Positions 1-12,279 of a DNA stretch of 64,000 nucleotides are shown here, piece after piece. Source of the stretch: Podocnemis expansa (taxonomy: Eukaryota > Chordata > Testudines > Podocnemididae); assembly GCA_007922195.1 (NCBI GenBank), contig ML681989.1, positions 49,706,312 through 49,770,311 of the forward strand, written 5' to 3'. Position 1 is the first letter of the stretch, and every line of letters starts with the position of its first letter. The position numbers and the translations under genes are program-made. A model generated the notes under the pieces. The model was given only the letters and a program-made list of their open reading frames with translations. It was not told the origin of the DNA and did not search any database.

Positions 1-280
1 ATGGGGCGTGGAAACGGTTTGATTGATGGTAGGGCCCTTTACTACTGAGCACATTCATTCATGAGGACAAAGGATTGCAAAAAGATTACATAAATAATAA
101 TAAATAGATAATAAACAGATAAGATGGAACAAATAAGGGGCCAAGTTAATGAGTTCCAGACTGCTGGGAGGCTTTTCTGCACTTCATGATAGTTGCTTTC
201 TTCTCTGGTCCAGTATTCTCTTTCTGGTGTGGTATTCTCCAGCTTGGGTACTTGATTTCTTTTTACCCCTCTCCACATTA
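1..280. other. non-coding flank, nothing recognised
   Basis: AT-rich single-copy-looking sequence ahead of the first transposon. The short open frames have no recognisable domain and no supporting context. It continues on the far side of the 289-1055 insertion. Confidence 0.5.
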
Positions 281-288
281 GATATTCA

Positions 289-1055
289 CAGAGGCAGCCT
301 TAGGCAATTGGGGGCCCTAGGCGAGGCCCCTTTATGGGGCCCCTATAAGACTCCACTGCCCCCCTCATCAGGGCCCCAGAACCCCACAGCTGCCCTAACC
401 ACCACCCCCAGTCCCAACTCCCACGGGGGTGCAGGGGACCACAGACTGCCAGGGCCAGAGGCTGTGCTGCCTGCCTGCCCTCTTGGCCTCTCTGCAGCAG
501 GGGCAGTGCAGTGCTCCCTGCCTACCTCCAGCCGGCCGTGCATCCCCAGGTGTAGGGAGGAGAGCGTCCAGTGAGGTACTGCAGCTTGCTGGGAGTGCAC
601 CCCCACCAGAACAGCCTGCCCTAACGAGCTCACACCACTTGGCCCTTGCCAGCCAACCCAGGCCTGAATAGAGGCTGCATGGCCCCCAGGGCCTGGATCA
701 TGCCTGTTCAGGCCTGGGGTGGCCAGGGGCAAAATGGCCCAAATTCTTCAGAGCAGGCTGCTCCAGGGACCCCCAGTCCTGCCAAGCCACGGTGCTGTGC
801 AGGCTGCTCTCCTCCCTCTCCCGGGGGAGGCATGGCGAGCTGGGGTAAGCAAGGAGCGCTGTTCTGCCCGTGCTGCAGAGACTTCGGCCGGGCAGGCAGG
901 TGGCACAGCTTTTGGCCCTGGCGGTCCACGGCCCCCCACTCCCCTACCACCCTGCATGTGCTAGGGTAAATGAAGCAGGCAACTGCTACAGGGACCCCTT
1001 TCTGCTTGGGGCCCTTGGTAACTGCCTGCTTCGCTTACCCCAAAAGTCACCTCTG
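289..1055. mobile_element. hAT-type non-autonomous DNA transposon, 767 bp, with perfect 8-bp TSD
   Basis: The element starts CAGAGGCAGCCTTAGGCA and ends with the inverted counterpart ...AAAAGTCACCTCTG. The 8-bp sequence GATATTCA is present once on each side (281-288 and 1056-1063), the TSD length of hAT transposases. The interior is GC-rich and has no transposase frame, so it must have been mobilised in trans. It shares ends and the ggcaattgggggccctaggc subterminal stretch with 57531-58528, so the two are one family. Confidence 0.9.
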
Positions 1056-1063
1056 GATATTCA

Positions 1064-3609
1064 TTAGCTTTCTCTCAGTTTACGTGAAGTATTGTGTCTT
1101 GCATAACCTATACAATATTTATAACAAAGTTTACAAACTTTTGTCATCTACACTATTTTCATGTCACTATGTTTTCATGTCACCTTGCTCCCTTTTACCC
1201 AATGCAGGAACTTTTTTGAATTACATTTTACATATTTTATTACTGATTAACGTTCTCTTATCTAGGCTTTCCAACACAGTGTTCTGTTAACAAAACATCA
1301 CCTTTGTCCTCTCAGTTTTAAATAGCATCATTTAAGCAAGCCAACATAATAGAAAAATGGGTGAGACAATACTCATGGCAAGGAAATACTAGGCTGAAGC
1401 CTTTGAACAAGTATTACCAAACTCAGTCACCATACAAAATTATAAACTGTTAACATTAAGCTAACAAAATGTAAATCTTATTTTTACCATTCAGCAATTT
1501 TTCACCTTTGCCTATCATGGCTCAAGACATGTATTAATCACTACCATAACCGTTACTTTTTTTTTTTTTTTTTAGTTTTTTTAAATTGAGTAGGAAGGGT
1601 ATGGGGCACAACATGACCTTAATGTCAACATGTTCTTATCTTTTCAAAACATGGGTTTCCAGGAGATTTTTTCCCCCTCACAGTCTAGCACCATGCTTAT
1701 AAATCATTAAAAAGCTTTGTCAGTAATTTTGCTTGTTGCATTTTGAGGCACTTTATTCATTTGAGGTCCTAGGTATTTAATTGTTTTTCATCAGGCCACA
1801 CTGTGTGTTCTGAAAGATTAGTTGTTGGAGAAATGCAAGAATCAGCTGACAAAATATTTGTGAATATATTATTAGATCTCCAGATAGGTCTGAATCATTG
1901 GTTGCAGAGTAGTAGAATTATAAAGTCAGAGATCACACCACTAATAAGCACACCATTTGTGATAACTTTACTGGAATGCAGAAGTCCTGTGAGTCGGGTG
2001 ATGTATAGGTGGTTTGGTTTATGTATGATCTTAGGGCCAAATTCTGCCCTAAGCGTCAGACACTGAGCTCCTAGGAGTTCCTCATATGCCCATGGTCCAA
2101 AGAAGGTTTTGGTCTTTATATTTTAATACAGGTTGTGTTTGTGAGCAGGGCCAGCCCTAGGTGTTGAAAGGTTCTTTGAAAAATAACCCATCAAGATTCC
2201 TTCATATGCTTGTGACTATTACAGCTCTATGTTCTCATGATGGCTCTCTGGCTTGGCTCCATTCTGCCTGTGAACATATTTCAGTGAGGATTTTTCAGAT
2301 TCAGGTAGTTTACTCCCAAAAACACCCTAAGGCCAGGGAAAGCAGGTGATGGAGATGTAGCACAGCTTTCAAAGTATGGAGACCCAAGGAGGGCAGTTGA
2401 GGAATAAGGCTGATTGGATGGTTGATGGCAATCTGGCTAAAACTGGGAAGAGAGTTTGTCTGATGTTGTGCTTCATTAATAAGAAGTAGTCCTTATGTAA
2501 TCATGAACTGCATAGGCCTAAATCTGCCAATGTTTGTATGCCTCTGATATCCTAACTTAGAATTACCGCACTTTGACTACATCAAGCTGTGTATAATAGG
2601 CAGAAGCATCACTGCTTTTGGGCTAACAGGGCTCTAGCCCTGGATGAATGCCCTGAGGCCCCCCCCAACTGATTTCCCCTGTTTGCAGCATGGGAAGAAT
2701 GTGGGCAGAGCTAAGCTGTGAACTGAGCCAAGGGTTTCAACCAGCTCAGTTAGGGAGCAGAGAGAAGAGGGAATTTTAAATCTGTCTCTCCTGTGCTGCA
2801 TCAGTTCTGTCCTGCTTTTTCTAGGACCAGCGTCACTGTTAAGTACTATTGTGGGAGGAGGCCGGTGGAACCTGAAGGCAGCTTGGGGGGGCTGGAGGCA
2901 TGAAGAGCGGAGGATCCATCCCCAGATCAGTCAGGTGGGTCTGGAGAGGAGGCTGGCTATCATCCCCTGTCCCATGGGTCAGTGACTCGGTGGCCAGTCA
3001 GAGCAGTGGCAGGTGGTAGATTGAGGATCACTTCCCCGCCTCCAGGGTGGCAGGTGGGGATTGGCCTCCTCTCCCCACCCATTCAGCAAGGTCAGTTGCA
3101 GGATGGGTGGCCCAGGGATCATCCCCCAACTGGCTGTGCCAATGACAACCCTATTTATGAATTCTGCAGACCAGCACTGTATGTTGCACCTAAAATTTAT
3201 TCTGTGCTTTTGAAATTTGGTTTTCTTGTTTGTTTGTAATTAAGCCGGGGATGGGGGAGTGACCATTTAGCACTCTCTCTCCCAGTACTGGAAATGGTGA
3301 TTTTAGCCTCCTGGTGCAGGACCTGTCCCCTCCCCCACCTCTGCCTATCTCCTCCCCTGCCCAGTAATTAACCATAGTGTGATGCTGTCTCGCTTTAGAG
3401 AATCATTTATTATTACTTTTCATATTAATATTATTTTATATTTGCAATAATCCATATGTGATATGCCATGTTTGGTACCAATGGAAAGGCTGTAATTAGC
3501 TATGAATGATTCAATGATTCATGGAAGTGTCATGTCTGTATTAGAAGTAGGAATACGTTTATTCTATTTGTGTTTCAAGTCCTTGGATTCCAGGGCACTC
3601 CCAAACTGG
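1064..3609. other. non-coding, no gene seen
   Basis: About 2.5 kb without a supported gene. It has a run of 17 T at 1557-1573. A hAT-like end (CAGGGCCAGCCCTAGG) at about 2146 has no partner that I could find. A GC-rich patch lies at about 2860-3130. Confidence 0.5.
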
Positions 3610-3617
3610 ATGTCTAC

Positions 3618-4040
3618 CAGGGGTGTCGCTGGCGCTGGGCACACGGGGCCCATGCCCCGAATACTGACACCAGTGCCCCGGGTCCCCTGGGGCCCTGCCT
3701 CTCCCAGTCTCCAGCCCGCTGGTGCCAGAGATCCGGGGCCCAGCTGCCCATGGCCACCGCGGCCGCTCCCGGCCCTGGCCCTGGCCCCGGCCCCAGCCCT
3801 GGCCCTGGCCGAGGATCCTGGGCCCAGCCGCCAGTGGCCGCAGCTGTCGCTCTTGGCCTCATCCACATCCCCATCCCTGTCCCCGTCCCCGGCCGGGGAT
3901 CCGGGGCCCAGCCACCCGCGGCCACTCCCGGACCTGTCCCTGGCCGAGGGTGTGGCCTGCGGCCAGGGAGCATGGCCTGTGGGTGAGGGCATGGCCTGGT
4001 CCAGTGTCCTGGGTCCTTCCCTGGGGCAGCAACACTTCTG
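3618..4040. mobile_element. hAT-type MITE, 423 bp, with perfect 8-bp TSD
   Basis: Ends are CAGGGGTGTCGCTG on the left and the complement of CAGAAGTGTTGCTG on the right. ATGTCTAC flanks both sides (3610-3617 and 4041-4048). The interior is a GC-rich run of short repeats (ggccctggccccggcccc-like, about 3766-3900) that opens long but meaningless frames on both strands. Same family as 26682-27028 and, by its left end, 13508-15093. Confidence 0.9.
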
Positions 4041-4048
4041 ATGTCTAC

Positions 4049-4952
4049 AAACTTTTGTTTCTCTTAATGGCCCATTAAGGAAGATCACAGGTATAGTGGG
4101 CTTAAGGAGAAGCCTGCTCCAGACTGACCATGTGACTCAACTCCATTTTCATGCAACACCAATGATTTTGAAAGGTGGGGTTGGGGTGGTGGAAGAAGTT
4201 CTCTCACTATTCCAAGTGTTTTATCAAACTCACGCTTCCCTTTTCCCCCCTTTCACAGGCGTGACTCTTTGAGATTCTTTTTTCCCTTCTTTTCCTTGCT
4301 AGATGATTGTTTTGTTGTTGTTATTTACATTATCTTTGCCATGTATTCAATCTCATCAGCTTCCATGCTCTCAGAGATGGTGCCCCTACCCCATTTGTCT
4401 GTAATTAAGCAAGGGGTGGGGGGTGACTGCAAGACATGGCTTTGTGTTTTTAAACTACTGTCTTGATGTTTGAATTCCCCCTGCCCATCCCATGATCAGT
4501 TATCAGATCATTCTAGTCATAGACATTCTAACTGCGATCCAAAATACTGAATCTGCCTGATTGTACTGAGCTTCCCTGAACCATTACTACCCCAGCCAGA
4601 AATGTGAATTGTCCACTTAAAACAAGTCATTATTTACCCTAAAAACAACCCTAGTGTTCTGGCTTAAACCAATTGTTTCTTCCCTACAAAAAAATGACCC
4701 AAGTTCTGATGCCTGGATCTAAAAGCTGAATCATCTCCACTGAGACTTCACCTTTTCCTTGGTGATTCTGTCTGTCTCTATCCAGCATGCTGACTGGAGA
4801 ACCAGCCTGTTTCCTGGGACCTTTTCTCCTACAGAGTGGTGAGACACCCCACCCTCTCACCCCCAACATACGCCTCTGTCTCTCTCTCTTGAGTTCTTTG
4901 TTCAAATATAACACTCTTTCTCTCTCTCTAGGCCTGATACAATAGAATCTAG
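4049..4952. other. non-coding, no gene seen
   Basis: Apparently unique sequence, apart from one stretch at 4442-4494 that recurs at 37520-37569. Confidence 0.5.
4442..4494 (+). repeat. interspersed repeat fragment
   Basis: The stretch running from tgtgtttttaaact to ctgcccatccca is nearly repeated at 37520-37569 inside the 3-kb hAT element. It marks an unnamed dispersed repeat of which only short pieces are present here. Confidence 0.6.
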
Positions 4953-5036
4953 GTAATCATGGAATCATAAGGTTGGAAGGGACCTCATGAGGTCATCTAG
5001 TCCAACCCCCTGCAAAAGAAAGCAGGACCACTCCCA

Positions 5037-5285
5037 CTAAATTATCCCAGCTAGAGTTTTACCCAGCTGGGCCTTAAACATCACCAAAGATGGAGATTCC
5101 ACCACCTCCTTAGGTAGCCCATTCCAGTGCTTTACCACTCTCTTAGTAAGAAAGTTTTTCCTAATATCCAGCCTCGACCTCCCCAGCTGCAACTTGAAAC
5201 CATTGCTCCTTGTTCTATCCTTATTCAGCCAACTCTCTTGGACACCTTTCACCTTCAGATCAGCCTCCCAAGGGATCCTGCCCAT
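5037..5285 (-). pseudogene. CR1 ORF2 C-terminal fragment
   Basis: The minus-strand frame contains [20 protein letters not shown] and ends KTLAGII, the usual CR1 ORF2 C-terminus, and matches the C-terminal frame of the larger copy at 30559-30981. Its upstream part joins abruptly to sequence from another part of CR1. No intact protein is possible. Confidence 0.85.
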
Positions 5286-5547
5286 CGGTTCCCTGAGGGA
5301 GCCAAAATCTGCTTTCCTTAAGTCCAGGGTCTGCGTTTTCCTTCTTTCCTTTTATCAGCATCTTGAACCGTATCATCTCATGGTCACTGCTGCCCAGGTT
5401 GCCATTAACTTCTATGTTCCCAGTCAGTTCTTCTCTGTTTGTGAGCAGCAGGTCAAGAGGTGCAAGGCCCCTAGTTGGTTCCTCCAGCATTTGTACCAGG
5501 AAGTTGTCCTCAACGCTCTCCAAAAACGTCCTGGATTGCCTGTGCAC
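5260..5547 (-). pseudogene. CR1 ORF2 endonuclease C-terminal fragment
   Basis: The frame contains FLESVEDNFLVQ, LLLTNREELTG and GSSDHEMIRF. This is the end of the apurinic endonuclease-like domain of CR1 ORF2; the SDHE motif belongs to the catalytic fold of that domain. Only this end of the domain is present. It abuts the RT C-terminal fragment out of order. Confidence 0.8.
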
Positions 5548-5726
5548 TGCTGTGTTGTCCTCTCAGCAGATGTCAAGGTAATTCAAGTCCCCCATGAGAA
5601 CCAGGGCCCGTGATTTGGAAACTTCTGGTATTGCCCGTTAGGGATCATGGATCATTCCACTCCTTCTGGGGAGCAAGAAGTAAGAATCCCTTCACAAGCT
5701 GCTGTTTAGTCTTCCATGCATGTTAC

Positions 5727-6430
5727 CTATGGGAGGGGTTCGCTGTTCGGGCCTCCCTGCTGGCCTCGCTCCCCCACTGCTGTGGGGGCCGGTGGAAGGA
5801 GCCGTCTTTGTTTGGACTTGTCTTTGTTGAACCTCATGAGATTTCTATTGGCCCACTGCTCCAATTTGTCTAGGTCTCCCTGAATCCTGTCCCTGCCCTC
5901 CAGCATGTCTACCATTCCCCCCAGCTTGGTGTCATTCGCAGACTTACTGAGTGTGCAATCTATCCCATCATCCAAGTCATTATTGAAAATGTTGAACAGA
6001 ACTGGCCCCAGGACCAACCCCTGAGGTACGCCACTCATTACTGGTTGCCAACTAGACATGGAGCCATTGATTCCTACTCACTGAAACTGTTGATCTAGCC
6101 AGTTCTCTATTCACCTCACAGTCTACATTTCCAACCCATATTTCCTTAACTTGCCGACGAGAATGCTCTGGGAAACCGTATCAAAGGGCTTGCTAAAGTC
6201 AAGGTATATCATGTCAATGGCTCTTCCTGCATTCAGAAATCCAGTCATCTCATCATAGAAGGCGATGAGGTTGTTCAGGCACAATTAACCCTTGGTGAAT
6301 CAATGCTGAGTGTTCCTGATCACTTTATTTTCCTCCAAGTGTTTCAGGATGGATTCTTTGAGAACCTGCTCCATGATTTTTCCAGGGATTGAGGTGAGGC
6401 TGACAGGTCTGTAATTCCGTGTAATTCCCC
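5727..6430 (-). pseudogene. CR1 reverse transcriptase core fragment
   Basis: Minus-strand RT motifs include [15 protein letters not shown] and [18 protein letters not shown]. The catalytic box that reads FADD in the 30875-32188 copy reads SAND here, so the first of the two catalytic aspartates is lost. Upstream RT segments continue to about 6430 in broken frames. Confidence 0.85.
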
Positions 6431-6701
6431 TGTAATATTGTAACTGAGTGTTTGTCTTTCCTTGCATGGTTATTGATGCTGTAACTGTGGGTATTTTTCT
6501 CTCCTTTTGTAATTATTACTATTATTGTAAGTTTTAGGTACTTAGCAATAAAATGACTTTTGTAATCAAGCCTCTTGCCATACTCTTTTAAAACTTCATT
6601 CCCTCCCATTCGTGATCTTGGCTCCCTATATTGTTCTTCAGTAATGCTTCGTTTACATAACTAATGATCCCTGTGATGTCCACAGTCTTGAAAGTTTGCT
6701 C
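6431..6701. other. non-coding, nothing recognised
   Basis: AT-rich spacer between the CR1 fragment and the next TIR element. No supported coding frame. Confidence 0.5.
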
Positions 6702-6709
6702 ATTAATGG

Positions 6710-7593
6710 CAGGGGTTAAAGCAAGGGGGAATGCCCTAGAACAGTGTTCCAGGGCCTCCTATTGTTAGGGGAGGGCAGCATTCCAGGGCCCTCCTAAAAA
6801 TAGGGGAAAGTACCAGAATGCTGCCTTCCGGGGCCCCCTAAAATAGAGGAACACGCCAGAATGCAGCATTCTGGTGCGTTCCCCCAGGTCCAGCTCAGGG
6901 AATGGGCTGCAAGCTGGAGGAAGCCAGGCCATCCCTCCCCCCACTTTCTGGTGTCTGTGCTGGCCCCCCCTTCCTGCTGGTCCCTGGTGGCACATGCATC
7001 TTAGGCCCATGCCCCCTCTCATTTGCCAGGTGGCCAGCACCACAGCTTGCCTCCTTCTCTCCCCTGGGCTTGTCTGGCTCGGCTCCTTGGTGGCACAGTT
7101 AAGGGGGCCCTGGGGCTTAGGGAGAGTCCAGCTCCAATGGGGAAAGGGTATGGAGGGGTGTGAAGAAGGGGTCACGATGGTGGGCTGGGGAGGTGTGGAG
7201 GGGGCTGAAGGGGGTGGAGTGGGGGAATGGGGACAAGGTAACTGAAGGGGGCTAGGAATGTGCGGAGGGGGTTGGGGCGCTGAAAGGGGTGGAGTGAAGA
7301 TAGGCAACTGGGGGTGAGGTCAGGAGCACTGGAGTGGGGACATGGGGCAGGGAGCTTAGGGAATGGGGATTGAGGAAGACATGGGGAAAGGGGTCTGGTG
7401 GGGGGCAGGCATTTTGGAGGCAGTAGGTAGGGTGGGGGTAGGTGTTTGTGGGGCAATAGCTGGGGTGGGGGGCAGTAGCGGGGGTGGGTGAAGGGGGACC
7501 CTGGACATCCGTGAAGGGGGCCCAGACCTGCATGAGGGGGGCCTGGACATTTAGGAGGGTTCCAGGGCCCACCAAATTATATTTTAACGCCTG
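6710..7593. mobile_element. TIR element with CAGGGGTTAAAG ends, copy 1
   Basis: It begins CAGGGGTTAAAG and ends with the imperfect complement ATTTTAACGCCTG. Flanks ATTAATGG (6702-6709) and AAAAATGG (7594-7601) agree at 6 of 8 positions, consistent with a decayed hAT-type TSD. The right half (about 7140-7560) is strongly G-rich on the plus strand and matches the right half of 21508-22396. No transposase frame is present; long frames reflect base composition. Confidence 0.8.
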
Positions 7594-7604
7594 AAAAATG
7601 GGGA

Positions 7605-7942
7605 TACCAACCCGATTGACTCCAGGGGCATATAAGGGTAGCAGCTGAAGAGTGCTGTGTGAGGTCAGATCACCTCATCTTGCTCTCTATGCTGTTCCCC
7701 AGTGTTTGAATCTTTACAGCTGTTTTGATTTGCTGTTACAGTGTAACATGGTCCCATAAGTTATACTTCCCTCCATTTATTTCCTCCCATTCTGTAAGTT
7801 CCCCCATCTTCAAAGTGTCTGACAAAGTGGGATTTTCTCCCACAAAAGCTCATGCAATAAATATATCTGTTAGTCTTTTAGTGCCACAAGAGTCTTTGTT
7901 TGTTTTACTGAACTAGACTAACAAGGCTGCTCCTTTGAATCT
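7605..7942 (-). repeat. palindromic repeat family A, copy 1
   Basis: Carries the family marks: tctgacaaagtgggatttt, cacaaaagctcatgcaataaat, ttagtc...agtgccacaagag and tgaactagactaacaaggctg near the end. It represents one half of a long inverted-repeat element whose full form is best seen at 12937-13499. No coding capacity. Confidence 0.8.
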
Positions 7943-8972
7943 TGGATTCTTTTAGCATGAAAAGTTAGCATTGCACAAAGCAAACATGTTGGCATGGGCA
8001 GCTTTCAGAGACAGCAAGGTTCATGGTGATGTTAAATGCAGCAAATGAGAATCAGAGCAGAGAAAGACAATAGTATCTCAGCTGGATTGTTGGTGTTACA
8101 ACATTTCTGGGTAAACAACGAATTCCCTTTAAAGGTCATGATGAAACAGGAGAAAGTTAAAAAAATCAAGAAATTTTGTTGAGTATCTCAATTTACTTAA
8201 AGACTTTGATCCATTTCTTCATAGCTACAATCTAGCATCTAAAACTAGCTTCATCTCACTAGCCTTTCAGAATGAAATTATTCAGTGCTATTCAGAACAG
8301 GTAACATTCAGAATAACCAAGGGGGGGATGTCACACACAGTAAATTATTTCAGATATGTAGTGCAGAGTGATGCCTTTAGATGTGGAGGGATGCCTAATG
8401 CACACAGGCCCTGCGACTTGTGTCTGGGCGTGGGGGGTGGGGCAGACTGGGGGTCGGGCCAAACTAGGGGCAGACTGGGGGTGGGTCCTGATAGGGGGCA
8501 AAACCTAGCAGGGGGTGGGCTGGGGTGCAGAACCCTGGGTCTTTTTGCTATCCAGCAACACCCCCCGATAACAGGACCATTTTTTCACTGGCTGGCGATG
8601 ATATTTTGACCATGTAAGAGACATGCATAAACATGTGCTTTTTTTGTCAGAATTACACCATGGCTGGGCCCTAACAGATCATGAAGGAACCACCAGTATC
8701 TTTGGCTGGTTGTGTGGTCACAGTGAGAGACCTGATTCTGCTAGAGTCATAGGCCTAGCAGTGGCACTTGCACTAATTTTTAATCTAGCTTCTGTTCTTT
8801 CAGCAGTCTGACACATCCTGAGGTGAATGATGTGCTAGTTAAATGGTTCACTAATCCACAGTCCCATGGACAGCCTCCTTGGGAGTTTCTGAAAGCACAA
8901 AAGTTTCTGCTCTCTACTTCCTCTACCCTAGAAACCCCTATTCATAGCTATCAACCTTCCAGCAGATATGGA
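7943..8972. other. non-coding, with a G-rich patch
   Basis: No gene seen. At about 8425-8530 the plus strand is G-rich with a loose repeat of the kind gggggcagactgggggtggg. Confidence 0.5.
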
Positions 8973-8980
8973 CTAAACAT

Positions 8981-9271
8981 AAGGTTACCAGATACCAAAG
9001 CATGGAAAGGAGGACAGGGAAGTAGGAAAAGGAGGACATTGGAAGACATGTGGAGAAAGTGCAGTATTAATGTAATATTCTTCTGTTTTTAGGGGGCCCT
9101 GGAATGCTTCTCCCTAAAAAAAGGGTGTTCTGGGGCCTTCCAGCAGACTTTAACCCCTATAAGTAAAAAGCCAGACAAAGTCATGCATTTTTAAAATGCC
9201 TGCCAGACAGAGGATGTGAAGGTAAAAAAGGAGGACATGGCCTCCTTTTGCCTGACATCTGGTAACCCTAG
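8981..9271. mobile_element. hAT-type MITE (family B, GTTACCAGAT ends) with perfect 8-bp TSD
   Basis: Left end AAGGTTACCAGAT, right end ATCTGGTAACCCTAG. CTAAACAT is present at 8973-8980 and 9272-9279. The interior has the recurrent aaaggaggacatg motif in both orientations. It is itself interrupted by a fragment of the GGTTAAAG family at about 9090-9166. A decayed relative lies at about 26265-26390. Confidence 0.88.
9090..9166. mobile_element. CAGGGGTTAAAG-family fragment nested in the MITE
   Basis: Contains gggggccctggaatgc and ends cagactttaacccctat, matching the right-end pattern ACTTTAACCCCTG of the elements at 6710 and 21508. The left end is missing or internally deleted. Confidence 0.6.
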
Positions 9272-9279
9272 CTAAACAT

Positions 9280-11084
9280 GCATTCCAGTCTAAGTCCGTG
9301 CTGCTCCAGAGGTGTGGCTGAGGCCAGGTTAGCGTTATGCAATAGTATTCTACATCCTTACCGCCATCTCCATTTCTTGGGCACAACCAAGCCCTACTGT
9401 CTATATGTGAGGTGGTATCACAGTAACATAGATCTGCTGTCATCAAATATTTTAAGGATGATCTGAGCTCCAAAAGAAAATAAGTAAGGCCCTGTATCAT
9501 TTGCATTAATAGCATTCTGAATAATATGTGTGTTGTGTCACACATATTTCCCCTTTCCCTCCTGCAACCCTGTGCTTGTGGCTGTTTTTAAGCAAAGCAG
9601 CTATTAAGCTGGGTGTTGTGTGTTCATTACCTCATGGTTACAGGAAAGGTGCAGAACCATGCAATAAATTATTTCCCAGAGACATTATATATCTGGAAAG
9701 TGACTGTCAAGGACTCTCCTGCACAGATGGAAGCAGATAAGCAGTAGCTCTGTGGGGTCTGAATCTCATACCACACAAAGGAGCCCTTTCATGTTACAGG
9801 AAACCACCGTGCAGTGTCTGAAATTAATTCCTTTGGATCAGGGGGAATCAATTTTGGTCAGATTGCCTCCAATCAAATGACTAACGGTTTTGTTAAAAAT
9901 CTCCTTGTCAGTCTTTAGAATAGATGTTGATCTGGATAAGCTGCACTGAGCTTCTCCTCCCTCCCTTGCCATGCACAGCTTGCAGAAGCTCTTCATAAAC
10001 TATCCGGTGCAGCATATTATAATGTTATCATGTGCTCATCTCATTCACAGAGCTAACCAATTTGATTGTAAATTGTCCATAAATCTCCAACTAAATATAA
10101 TCTGGGCTTCCTGTTATTTTGCTTTCTTTCTCAAAACCTCTTCACATTTGCCAAGCCCATATTTTCCTTCCTAAATCATGGATTTTCATTATGGTAAGGG
10201 TTATATTTTGGATGTAAGGGAGGCAAAAACTACTACTTTTTTCCTTTTACCAAACAGCTTCAATTGGGTGCAGGGGTTGTTTGTTTTTGTTTTTTCCTTG
10301 AAAATCTCAGATCTTAGGTGGTTCCAGTCTATATCCCTTTATCAGAATCCCCGAAATCTGATGGGGAGGGGCACAGAAGGGGGTTACAGACAATGTTTTT
10401 CCATTTTGGACTATTGTATTCTGGATAAAAAATATTTGATTTCCCTTAGATTGTGATGAATGTTATTTGATCTTTGCATGCAGGTTGTTCTATTAGATCC
10501 AAAGGAATTCACTTGGGATAGTGGGGAGGGGAACATGTGAGAGCTCGGCTGATTATTCAGTAATTCCCCAGAAAAAAATTCTAAAGCATATTCAGGTGAT
10601 AAACACCATCTGTGTAGGAAAGAAAAATCTGTGGCTGTTTTTGGTTAATATGTCTTGAGTGGCATGCATATGTGTGTGCAGTTTGCACCCCGTTCTTCCA
10701 GGACAAGTGAATCTGATCCATTGTGAATTCAAAAGCAAGCTTTTGTGTCCAAAACCAAGAGATTTTGTGAATCTGAAGTGTCCAGCACTTTATTTTGAGA
10801 TCTTTCCTCAAGCAGATCTTTCCTCAAAGTCAGCAGAAAACAGCTATGTGCTAACTGTATCTGACTGACTGCTCTTCTCTCTGATTATGAACTGCCTTCT
10901 CTTATTGACCAACATGTTTCACTTTAAAACTTTCTGAAGCATCCGTTGCTTTCTCTCAGTGTAAGGATTCGGATGTTCCTGTAGGTAGTTTTACACATAG
11001 ATTCTGATTTCACAATAAATAAGCTTCTTCAGGGCATCTTTAAATTGCCTTCTTTGTCTGTTCCCTGACCTCCTCCTTATTCAA
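9280..11084. other. non-coding, no gene seen
   Basis: AT-rich sequence with only short frames. No recognisable repeat or exon. Confidence 0.5.
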
Positions 11085-11212
11085 CATTGTCTGACAAAGT
11101 GGAATTTTCTCCCACAAAAGCTCATGTGATAAATACATTTGTTATTCTTTGAAATTGCCACAGGACTCCTGGTTTGTTTTGCTGAACTAGAGTAACGTGG
11201 CTACTTGTTTAG
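11085..11212 (-). repeat. palindromic repeat family A, partial copy
   Basis: Runs from tgtctgacaaagtggaatttt through cacaaaagctcatgtgataaat to gctgaactagagtaacgtggctac. Terminal part of one arm only. Confidence 0.8.
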
Positions 11213-12279
11213 AATTTGAGGAACTTGGTGTCTTCTAGATAGGACATGTTTTGTCCCACAAGCTGTATTTAATACTCACAGCTTCAGTACTAGTTGTGAA
11301 ATATTTTTGCCAAGCGTAATTATTTGAGATTTTATATCATTTCTTTAACTAACTAAAAGTGCCATGGATGAAATTTTCCAGTTTCTTGATATGCCAAAAG
11401 CAATTTGTGTTTTTCATCACCAGCTAGTAAGCAGGAAATCTGGGGCCCGATTCTCCATTGTCTTGCATCTTGTGCAAAGATGGTGAAAAACATGAAGATC
11501 CTGGACTGGTATCATTCACGTAGCTGCAAATGATAGAGAAAACAAAACAATAAAGAATCAGGTCCTTGATCTTTTGTGTGATGCCATCTGGGTTCCAGAT
11601 TCAGGATTCCAATCAATATTCTATACCTGTCGTACGTCTTTATAACTCAGGAAATGATTTCTTTGTCTTTAACAGTGTCTTACAAACTATGGACAGCTAC
11701 AGATTATTTGGGTGGGTATGTCTTGTGATTTCCAAATGTTAGGGAAATCACTTCCATTTTCCCTTGAAAAGTTTGATTGTCATCACTGACTTGATTGACG
11801 TTCATAATTTTGGATGAGGTCTCCATGGTGCTGTTTGGGAAATTGGTCCCTCTGGTAATTAGGGAAAGGTGGATTCTGCAAACTGAAATGCTATCTTATT
11901 TTTCTGTCTGTGTGGTTTAATTCTCTTAAAACTGATACATATGGCTTAACTTATTAAAGATATAAAAAGTGCAGTGATAACATTTTTTCTCCAACATTAA
12001 CAAAAATAACATTTTTATCTCAAAACTTTGTGTGTGATAAATTTGTTATCTCCTTACTCGGATTTATCAGGCTGCCTGAATCTTAACATCTGGCATTATG
12101 TTGCAAAAAATTTCATGATTTTTATTTCGTAAAATTCAGAGACTGTTGGCATGTGGAATGGATTTTTTTCATGAATTTGAAGTACCGCATAACCCACAGA
12201 TAATGGAAACTATCAGCACGATGACAAAATTGCATTATGGAAAATCAATTGTATTATGCTTTCCTGCACCTCTCCTCAT
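11213..12279. other. non-coding, no gene seen
   Basis: AT-rich, no supported feature. Confidence 0.5.

Larger units (their letters stand above)
4953..6430 (-). mobile_element. CR1 LINE fragments, rearranged
   Basis: Read on the minus strand, the 3' end is at 4953 (aatcatggaatcataaggttggaaggg). Three blocks follow: the RT C-terminal region and 3' UTR (4953-5222), an endonuclease-side block from far upstream in CR1 (5223-5640), and the RT core (about 5822-6430). In intact CR1 the endonuclease precedes RT, so the endonuclease block lies between pieces that should be contiguous. Either this is two nested 5'-truncated insertions or one internally rearranged copy. An unrecognised stretch lies at about 5640-5820. 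Confidence 0.85.

Noticed and set aside
970..1290. Hydrophobic 106-residue frame resembling a small membrane protein
   Set aside because: It starts within the 289-1055 transposon and runs into AT-rich flank. The hydrophobicity reflects T-rich sequence.
3502..4088. Pro/Ala/Gly-rich frames of up to 179 residues on both strands
   Set aside because: They come from the GC-rich simple-repeat interior of the hAT-type element at 3618-4040.
7172..7575. Pro/His-rich minus-strand frames
   Set aside because: Complement of the G-rich half of a TIR element. The same composition recurs in 21825-22435, so it is element sequence.
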